A DNA stretch of 50,383 bases from an uncultured Eubacteriales bacterium (GTDB taxonomy: Bacteria > Bacillota > Clostridia > Lachnospirales > Lachnospiraceae): assembly GCA_900316115.1 (NCBI GenBank), contig ONBN01000026.1, positions 1 through 50,383 of the forward strand. Reading direction: 5' to 3'. The notes beneath the pieces were generated by a model that saw nothing but the letters and a program-made list of their open reading frames with translations, was not told the DNA's origin and searched no databases. This document shows positions 45,151 through 50,383 of this stretch, one piece after another. Every line of letters starts with the position of its first letter. Position 1 is the first letter of the stretch. A program made the position numbers and the translations under genes.

Positions 45151-46251
45151 ATGAATAAAAATCAGATCTTTATTAGATGCGGCACAGATTATAAAGAAAT
45201 GACGAAGCTTCTTCTGGAGGACAGCGATCTGGCCGGTCAGATCGGGGACAGGGAGAAATTGATCGGGATCAAGCCCAATCTTGTATCTCCTGTAGAGGCA
45301 TCCTGGGGTGGCACTACCCATCCGGAGGTAGTGGCCGGGATCATTGAGTATCTTCAGAAATATGATTTTCATAAGATCGTTATGCTGGAAGGATCGTGGG
45401 TAGGCGACCGTACACAGGAGGCTTATCAGGTGTGTGGTTTTGAGGCGCTTTCCCAAAAGTATCAGGTTCCTTTCTGGGATATGCAAAAAGACAAGGGCGT
45501 TGCTGTAGAGTGTGGCGGTATGACTTTAAATGTGTGTCAGAAGGTACTGGATCTTGATTTCCTGATCAATGTGCCGGTGTTAAAAGGCCATTGCCAGACA
45601 AAGATCACCTGTGCCTTGAAAAATATGAAAGGACTGATCCCAAATTCTGAGAAACGCAGATTTCACGCAATGGGTTTGCATGATCCCATTGCCCATTTAA
45701 GCCTTGGCATTCATCAGGATTTTATTGTTGTGGATAATATATGTGGGGATCTTGACTTTGAAGATGGAGGACATCCAGTGGTTATGAACCGGGTTCTTGT
45801 CGGAAGGGATCCGGTGCTGATAGATGCATATGTGTGCCAGATGCTGCATTATCAGGTTTGGGAGGTGCCTTATGTGGAAATGGCTGGAAAGCTAGGCGTG
45901 GGATGCAGTGACATTATAAAGGCAGAGATCCGAATGCTGGATAAGGAAGCAGCTAAGGAAATTCCCAGATCAAGAAAAGTTGTGGAACTGAAAGATGCAG
46001 TCGAAGAAGTAGAATCCTGTAGTGCCTGTTATGGATATCTGATCCCTGCCCTTGACAGGCTTAGGGAAGAAGGATTGTTTGACCGACTAAAAACAAAGAT
46101 CTGTATTGGTCAGGGATACAGGGAAAAGAGTGGAGAACTGGGAATCGGCCACTGTACCAGAGGGTTTACCTACCATCTGGATGGGTGTCCTCCTACAGAA
46201 GGGCAGATTTATGAATTCCTGAAAGAGTACATTATGGAACACCAGAAATAG
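45151..46251 (+). CDS. DUF362 family protein
   Basis: A 366-residue DUF362 protein. ATG 45151 follows AGGAGG at 45138-45143; a TTG at 45145 is less likely. Family features include KPNLVSPVEASWGGTTHPEV, then VPVLKGHCQTKITCALKNMKG and VVDNICGDLDFEDGGHP. The C-terminus holds cysteines (CSACYG, GHCTRG, GCPPT) that could bind a metal or cluster, but not a classic ferredoxin domain. The function of DUF362 is largely unknown. Here it follows a sodium-amino-acid symporter, so it may act on the imported compound; that is an inference from position. Confidence 0.8.
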   Translation: MNKNQIFIRCGTDYKEMTKLLLEDSDLAGQIGDREKLIGIKPNLVSPVEASWGGTTHPEVVAGIIEYLQKYDFHKIVMLEGSWVGDRTQEAYQVCGFEALSQKYQVPFWDMQKDKGVAVECGGMTLNVCQKVLDLDFLINVPVLKGHCQTKITCALKNMKGLIPNSEKRRFHAMGLHDPIAHLSLGIHQDFIVVDNICGDLDFEDGGHPVVMNRVLVGRDPVLIDAYVCQMLHYQVWEVPYVEMAGKLGVGCSDIIKAEIRMLDKEAAKEIPRSRKVVELKDAVEEVESCSACYGYLIPALDRLREEGLFDRLKTKICIGQGYREKSGELGIGHCTRGFTYHLDGCPPTEGQIYEFLKEYIMEHQK

Positions 46252-46256
46252 AAAGA

Positions 46257-46294
46257 AAGGGGCAGCTGTATGCGAAAATGCAGCTGCCCCTGTT
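46257..46294. terminator. Bidirectional terminator between DUF362 and the kinase-like gene
   Basis: GGGGCAGCTG (46259-46268) pairs with CAGCTGCCCC (46281-46290). A-rich and T-rich flanks suit both converging genes. Confidence 0.85.
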
Positions 46295-46325
46295 CTATAT
46301 GTCGCTTATGGCTTATGCAGTAAAC

Positions 46326-46922
46326 TTATCTGTCTGAAAGGGTCTCTTTTACCATGGAGATGATCTGCTGGGTAGAGAAACGGCTGCTGTTGATGCACAG
46401 ATCGTAATGAAGCAGATCCATCCAATATTCATCTGTAAAGTACTCATAATAAGCCCTGCGGTCCTTGTCGATCTTCTTGATCATTTTCCGGGCACTTTTT
46501 TCTTCTCTGCCTGTACGATCCATGGCAGTCTTCAGACGGTCTTCAAAAGGAGCATAGATGAAGAGACTGAGTGCTTTGTCCTTCAGGATATAATTGGCAC
46601 AGCGGCCAACGATCACGCAGTCTTCTTTGTCTGCCAGATTCAGGATGATCTCCTTCTGGGCATCAAAAAGTACATCATTGATAGGAGTGAAATGATATTC
46701 TCTGTCGATCTGGATATCGTATTCTACAGAATAGCGCCACTGGCTTGCCTTTTTCTCGTCTGCCTTGGCAAACTCATCGAAAGGAACGCCCTTTTCCCGG
46801 CTGGCAATCTCGATCAGTTCCTTATCATAGAATTTTAATCCAAGCGCATCAGCAATTGCCTTGCCGATCACCCGCCCATTGCTGCCAAACATACGATTGA
46901 TTGTAATGATCTGCTTGCTCAT
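46326..46922 (-). CDS. Cytidylate kinase-like family protein
   Basis: A 198-residue P-loop protein of the cytidylate-kinase-like family, not the housekeeping Cmk. ITINRMFGSNGRVIGKAIAD is the modified Walker A region (GSNGR in place of GxxGxGKS/T), YDKELIEIASREKGV follows, and VIVGRCANYIL matches the GRGA segment. The loss of the P-loop lysine is characteristic of this family, whose activity is unproven; CMP kinase should not be assumed. The ATG has GGAAGGAGG upstream. Confidence 0.82.
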   Translation of the reverse strand: MSKQIITINRMFGSNGRVIGKAIADALGLKFYDKELIEIASREKGVPFDEFAKADEKKASQWRYSVEYDIQIDREYHFTPINDVLFDAQKEIILNLADKEDCVIVGRCANYILKDKALSLFIYAPFEDRLKTAMDRTGREEKSARKMIKKIDKDRRAYYEYFTDEYWMDLLHYDLCINSSRFSTQQIISMVKETLSDR

Positions 46923-46972
46923 GAATCATTCCTCCTTCCGGAAATTACAGACTATTTTATAGATTTGAAAGT

Positions 46973-46992
46973 ATTATAGCACAATAATTGTG
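46973..46992 (-). promoter_or_regulatory. -10 box and palindrome of the kinase-like gene
   Basis: On the minus strand TATAAT (46978-46973) is overlapped from upstream by CACAAT-T-ATTGTG (46992-46980), a 6+1+6 palindrome in the promoter spacer where a repressor could bind. The -35 is indistinct. Confidence 0.5.
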
Positions 46993-47086
46993 AAAAATCC
47001 ATAAATAATTATAAAATAATTGAAAATATATAGCGATATGACGAAAAAAAGTATTACTAAAACTGGCATGGATAGGAAGAAACCTA

Positions 47087-47115
47087 TTGACGCATTAAGA
47101 TATTCAGGTTAATAT
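47087..47115 (+). promoter_or_regulatory. Promoter of the second GH13 gene
   Basis: TTGACG (47087-47092), 17 bp, TAATAT (47110-47115). It predicts a ~155-nt structured leader. The preceding gap (46993-47086) shows nothing else beyond a 24-codon frame without a ribosome site. Confidence 0.65.
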
Positions 47116-47181
47116 CAGATATGGTAGATAACTGCCCTGCAGACAACTGCTGCAGAGCTGCTAACAGTTACAAATAATAAA

Positions 47182-47236
47182 GAGGCTGTGGTATGAGCCG
47201 GCTGTCAGGAAACAGGCTTATACAACATCCTCTTTT
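47182..47236 (+). promoter_or_regulatory. Leader hairpin before the second GH13 gene, possible attenuator
   Basis: GAGGCTGTGGTATGAGCC (47182-47199) pairs with GGCTTATACAACATCCTC (47215-47232) over 18 bp with a few mismatches, followed by TTTT. A first structure upstream (TAACTG...CAGTTA with inner CTGCAG repeats, ~47130-47170) suggests a two-state leader. Confidence 0.5.
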
Positions 47237-47265
47237 CAGTGTGTTTATAATCAGTGTGTTTATAA
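47236..47265 (+). repeat. Perfect 15-bp tandem duplication at a ribosome site
   Basis: TCAGTGTGTTTATAA occurs twice back to back (47236-47250 and 47251-47265). The second copy abuts the AAGGAGG site (47264-47270) of the GH13 gene. Confidence 0.85.
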
Positions 47266-47278
47266 GGAGGACTTTGTT

Positions 47279-49006
47279 ATGAAGAAACAGTGGTGGCATG
47301 ATAAAGTAGCGTATCAGATTTACCCGAAAAGCTTTTATGATTCTAACGGAGACGGGATCGGTGATGTTCCTGGCATTATAGAAAAGCTGGATTATCTCAG
47401 GGATCTGGGAGTAGATATTTTGTGGCTTTCTCCTATCTACAAATCCCCTCTTGCAGACCAGGGATATGATATTGCGGATTACTACAGCATTGATCCAAGA
47501 TTTGGTACTATGGAGGATATGGAGCATCTGATCCAGGAGGCAAAGAAACGTCAGATGTACATTCTGATGGATCTGGTAGTAAACCATTGCTCAGATGAGC
47601 ATGAGTGGTTCCAGAAGGCAATCCAGGATCCTGATGGAAAGTATGGGAATTTCTTTTATATTACAGACAGAAAAGAAGGAGAGAAGCTGCCCTGTAACTG
47701 GAGAAGTTATTTTGGCGGCCCTGTATGGGAGCCTTTGCCAGGCCATCCGGACAAGCAGTATCTTCATGTATTCCATAAGAAACAGCCGGATCTGAACTGG
47801 GAAAATCCGGAGGTCAGAGAAGAAGTTTACAAAAATATCCGCTGGTGGATGGAAAAGGGACTTGGCGGTTTCCGTATTGATGCCATTATCAATATCAAGA
47901 AAAAACTTCCTTTCCAGGATTATTCGGCTGACCGTGAGGACGGTCTGTCCAATATTGGCAACATGCTGGCTGATGCCCACGGGATCGGGGAATTCTTAGG
48001 GGAGATGGCTGAAAAAGCATTCCGTCCATATGAAGCCTTTACGGTTGGGGAAGTCTTTAATGTAAAGGACGATGAACTGAAGGATTTTATCGGGGATGAT
48101 GGATATTTTTCTTCCATGTTTGATTTTAACGGCCATATTTTCGGCAAAAGCTATGATGGCTGGTATGCATCCAAAAGATACCTGACACCGGATGAGTATA
48201 AGCAGTGTATTTTTGAAACCCAGAAAAAGATCGGTGATATGGGTATGGTGTCCAATATCATTGAGAACCATGATGAGCCAAGAGGAGTATGTTATTATAT
48301 TCAGCCAGAGGACCGGTGCACAGATGCCAAAAAGCTTCTGGCAGGTGTTTATTTCATGCTTCGGGGACTGCCGTTTATTTACCAGGGACAGGAGATCGGT
48401 ATGGAAAACCTTGACTTCCATTCCATTGATGAGATTGATGATATCAGTACTCTGGATGAATACAAGGTTGCCAGGGAAGCAGGTCTTAGTGATGAGGAAG
48501 CCCTTTCAGTTGCCAGTGCATTTTCCAGGGACAATGCCCGTACTCCGGTGCAGTGGTATGATGGGGAAAATGCCGGTTTTACCACAGGAAAGCCATGGCT
48601 TGAGGTAAATCCAAACTATAAGCAGATCAATGTACAGGCTCAGGAAAATGACGAGGATTCTGTTCTTGCTTTTTATAAAAAGCTTACAAGACTGCGTAAA
48701 AGTGAAGAATATAAAGAAACTATTGTTTATGGTCAGCTGATCCCTTATCTGGAAGAAGAAAAGAATCTGATCGCTTACTTCAGAAAAGGAGAGAAAACAC
48801 TTCTGGTTCTTGCAAACTTCCAGAAGGATCCAAGAAAGGTACAGCTGCCAGCACCTGCAAAAAAGGTGGTGCTGAATAATAAAGAAACTGTGAACTGGGG
48901 ATGCCCAAGGGATACCAGTGAGCAGGAAGCATGCCGCAAAGATACAAGGGGCATGGAAATCGAATTATCAGGCTTCCAGTACGTCATGCTGGAACTTGAA
49001 AACTAA
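47279..49006 (+). CDS. GH13 alpha-glucosidase, second paralogue
   Basis: A 575-residue cytosolic GH13_31-type enzyme, related to but distinct from the one at 31310. It starts KKQWWHDKVAYQIYPKSFYD. GFRIDAI has the nucleophile Asp near 204, TVGEVFN the acid/base Glu and ENHDEPR the third Asp. NPNYKQINVQAQ is also shared with oligo-1,6-glucosidases. The C-terminal domain is longer by ~20 residues. The substrate is probably an isomalto- or malto-oligosaccharide; trehalose-6-phosphate hydrolase is possible but no PTS gene is near. A structured leader suggests sugar- or growth-linked control. Confidence 0.88.
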   Translation: MKKQWWHDKVAYQIYPKSFYDSNGDGIGDVPGIIEKLDYLRDLGVDILWLSPIYKSPLADQGYDIADYYSIDPRFGTMEDMEHLIQEAKKRQMYILMDLVVNHCSDEHEWFQKAIQDPDGKYGNFFYITDRKEGEKLPCNWRSYFGGPVWEPLPGHPDKQYLHVFHKKQPDLNWENPEVREEVYKNIRWWMEKGLGGFRIDAIINIKKKLPFQDYSADREDGLSNIGNMLADAHGIGEFLGEMAEKAFRPYEAFTVGEVFNVKDDELKDFIGDDGYFSSMFDFNGHIFGKSYDGWYASKRYLTPDEYKQCIFETQKKIGDMGMVSNIIENHDEPRGVCYYIQPEDRCTDAKKLLAGVYFMLRGLPFIYQGQEIGMENLDFHSIDEIDDISTLDEYKVAREAGLSDEEALSVASAFSRDNARTPVQWYDGENAGFTTGKPWLEVNPNYKQINVQAQENDEDSVLAFYKKLTRLRKSEEYKETIVYGQLIPYLEEEKNLIAYFRKGEKTLLVLANFQKDPRKVQLPAPAKKVVLNNKETVNWGCPRDTSEQEACRKDTRGMEIELSGFQYVMLELEN

Positions 49007-49025
49007 GGAAGGGTAAATCCGTAAC

Positions 49026-49856
49026 ATGCTGAAGATTAAAAGCTATGTAAAAGCAGAGAGCATCCAGCAGGCCTATGAGCTGAACCAGAAAAGAACAGCT
49101 GTGATACTTGGAGGAATGGTGTGGCTGAAAATGGGAAACCGAAGGGTTTCCACAGCCATTGACCTTTCCGGCCTGGATCTGTGCGGGATCCAGGAAAACC
49201 AGGAAGAATTTGTGATCGGCTGTATGACTCCTCTTCATGACCTGGAGGTGCATCCCGGCCTTCTGGCTTATACAGATGGAGCCATAAAAGAATGCCTTCG
49301 TCATATTGTAGGTGTACAGTTCCGTAATTGTGCCACAGTGGGAGGAAGCATCTGGGGAAGGTATGGTTTTTCCGATGTGCTTACCCTGTTTCTGGCAATG
49401 GATACATGGGTGGAATTATACAAAGGAGGAAGGATCCCTCTTCTGGAATTTGTTTCCATGGAAAAGGACAGGGATATTCTGCTTCACCTGATCATAAAGA
49501 AAAGAAAAATTGCTATCTGTTATCTGAGTCAGCGAAATACACAGACGGATTTCCCGGTGCTTACCTGCTGTGCTTCTCTTGCAGGAGAAGAAGTGCGTAC
49601 AGTGGTGGGGGCAAGACCTGGAAAGGCACTGGTTCTGCAGGATCCGGAAGGCTTTCTTAAGGGCTTTTCTGCTATGGAGCAGGAGAACAGAAAAGAAGCT
49701 ATCCACAGATACAGCGCTTGGACAGAGCAAAATGTGCCTACAGGAAGCAATATGAGGGGAAGTGCCGAGTACAGAACACATCTGGTACAGGTGCTTACCA
49801 GAAGAGCGTGGACAGGTATAGGAGGAACCGTAAATGAAAATGGATTTTTGGCTTAA
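49026..49856 (+). CDS. FAD-binding subunit of a molybdenum hydroxylase
   Basis: A 276-residue CoxM/XdhB-type subunit. The FAD-binding segments are VILGGMVWLKMG near 25-36 and VQFRNCATVGGSIWGRYGFS near 97-116, which contacts the isoalloxazine ring; a CO-dehydrogenase flavoprotein C-terminal domain follows. It passes electrons from the 2Fe-2S subunit to an acceptor. It starts 19 bp after the GH13 gene and overlaps the 2Fe-2S gene by 23 bp. The molybdenum-binding catalytic subunit is not next to it within the window. Confidence 0.85.
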   Translation: MLKIKSYVKAESIQQAYELNQKRTAVILGGMVWLKMGNRRVSTAIDLSGLDLCGIQENQEEFVIGCMTPLHDLEVHPGLLAYTDGAIKECLRHIVGVQFRNCATVGGSIWGRYGFSDVLTLFLAMDTWVELYKGGRIPLLEFVSMEKDRDILLHLIIKKRKIAICYLSQRNTQTDFPVLTCCASLAGEEVRTVVGARPGKALVLQDPEGFLKGFSAMEQENRKEAIHRYSAWTEQNVPTGSNMRGSAEYRTHLVQVLTRRAWTGIGGTVNENGFLA

Positions 49857-50316
49857 CGGGATTCACAGGGAGGCGGAAGTACAGCCGGATACCCTTTTAC
49901 TGGATCTGCTGCGCCAGCTGGGCTGCTTCAGTGTGAAACGGGGCTGCGAGACAGCAAACTGCGGCCTTTGTACGGTGCTTCTTGAGGATAGGCCGGTACT
50001 GTCCTGCTCTATGCTTGCCCTTCGTGTACAGGGGAAAAAGGTGGTGACTCTGGAAGGCATGGAAAAAGAGGCTGAAGAATTCGGGACTTTTCTTGCAGGA
50101 GAAGGGGCAGAGCAGTGCGGATTTTGTAATCCAGGGTTTATTATGAATGTTTTTGCAATGTTAAAAGAACTTCCGGATCCGGATGAAGGACAGATCCGGG
50201 AATATTTGTCAGGCAATCTGTGCCGCTGCTCCGGATTTATGGGACAGACAAGAAGTATCCTGAAATATCTCAGATACAAGCAGGTAGGTAATTGCGAAAC
50301 AAGTTCGCAATCCTGA
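49834..50316 (+). CDS. 2Fe-2S subunit of a molybdenum hydroxylase
   Basis: A 160-residue CoxS/XdhC-type protein with two clusters. The plant-type cluster cysteines are in GCETANCGLCTVLLEDRPVL and the following Cys (~C46, C51, C54, C66). The second cluster is in QCGFCNPGFIMN and LCRCSGF. It relays electrons from the Mo site to the FAD subunit. AGGAGG precedes the ATG within the previous gene, so translation is coupled. The final codons are covered by a TTGCGAA/TTCGCAA hairpin, and a strong terminator follows, so these two subunits end the transcript. Confidence 0.9.
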   Translation: MKMDFWLNGIHREAEVQPDTLLLDLLRQLGCFSVKRGCETANCGLCTVLLEDRPVLSCSMLALRVQGKKVVTLEGMEKEAEEFGTFLAGEGAEQCGFCNPGFIMNVFAMLKELPDPDEGQIREYLSGNLCRCSGFMGQTRSILKYLRYKQVGNCETSSQS

Positions 50317-50329
50317 TTGAAAATGCGGT

Positions 50330-50354
50330 AAAAATCCTGCATTGCAGGATTTTT
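50330..50354 (+). terminator. Terminator after the molybdenum-hydroxylase subunits
   Basis: AAAAATCCTGCA (50330-50341) and TGCAGGATTTTT (50343-50354) form a perfect 12-bp inverted repeat; the right arm is itself the T run. The remaining ~30 bp to the window edge show no start codon with a ribosome site. Confidence 0.85.
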
Positions 50355-50383
50355 AAGATGAAAAAGTGGCTGGCTTGAAATTT

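Noticed and set aside
47038-47112. Short frame MTKKSITKTGMDRKKPIDAL... before the second GH13 gene
   Set aside because: 24 codons, no ribosome site, and it spans the better-supported promoter at 47087-47115.

Overview
The window looks like a chromosomal segment of a Gram-positive gut Clostridium, most likely family Lachnospiraceae (Blautia-like). The evidence is the gene complement: a hexameric glutamate dehydrogenase, AlaA-type aminotransferase, citrate synthase, EF-P, a tmRNA, two GH13 oligo-glucosidases and a very large BIG2 surface protein. Strong AGGAGG ribosome sites and TTGACA/TATAAT promoters agree. The genus is an inference; no rRNA is present.

Layout. 1-5.5 kb is an accessory stretch: a gene tail, a TetR-controlled operon (regulator, membrane-anchored alpha/beta hydrolase, membrane protein), an XRE regulator with a GT1-type glycosyltransferase whose 3' end has been rewritten by a ~250-bp MITE-like insertion, and a decayed SAM methyltransferase. 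5.6-14.5 kb is core metabolism and housekeeping: gdhA (minus strand), alaA, citrate synthase, a patatin lipase, a YqeG-type HAD phosphatase, shikimate kinase, efp, an Fe-S aldo/keto reductase, ssrA (tmRNA) and a tRNA-Val.

14.5-23.3 kb is the most interesting part, a catabolic-looking island: an ornithine-cyclodeaminase-family protein (minus strand) divergent from a glycerate 2-kinase and an enolase paralogue with altered catalytic residues. These are followed by a Fis-type regulator whose AAA+ domain has lost its sigma-54 contact and ATPase motifs, then an amidohydrolase and a YgeY-like M20 hydrolase. The divergent promoter and the amidohydrolase promoter carry the same pair of ATCA-N3-TGAT palindromes, 20 bp apart and set 31-32 bp before each -10 box. 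I read this as one regulon with an undescribed pathway: hydrolysis of a nitrogenous compound, then handling of a phosphorylated hydroxy-acid.

23.4-25.3 kb is an AT-rich two-gene insertion, an AAA ATPase plus a Toprim/RloB-like partner, resembling ATPase-nuclease phage-defence pairs; the partner carries a frameshift. 25.4-31.1 kb has an OmpR-type two-component system and a YdjI-YdjG-YdjH-like membrane-stress module without PspA. 31.3-34.7 kb has a GH13 glucosidase overlapping, tail to tail, a large HTH regulator. 35.2-43.6 kb is a ~2,800-residue BIG2/SH3 surface protein split by a one-base frameshift. 43.7-50.4 kb has an NSS-family sodium symporter with a DUF362 protein, a cytidylate-kinase-like protein, a second GH13 glucosidase with a structured leader, and the FAD and 2Fe-2S subunits of a molybdenum hydroxylase, closed by a terminator with no catalytic subunit beside them.
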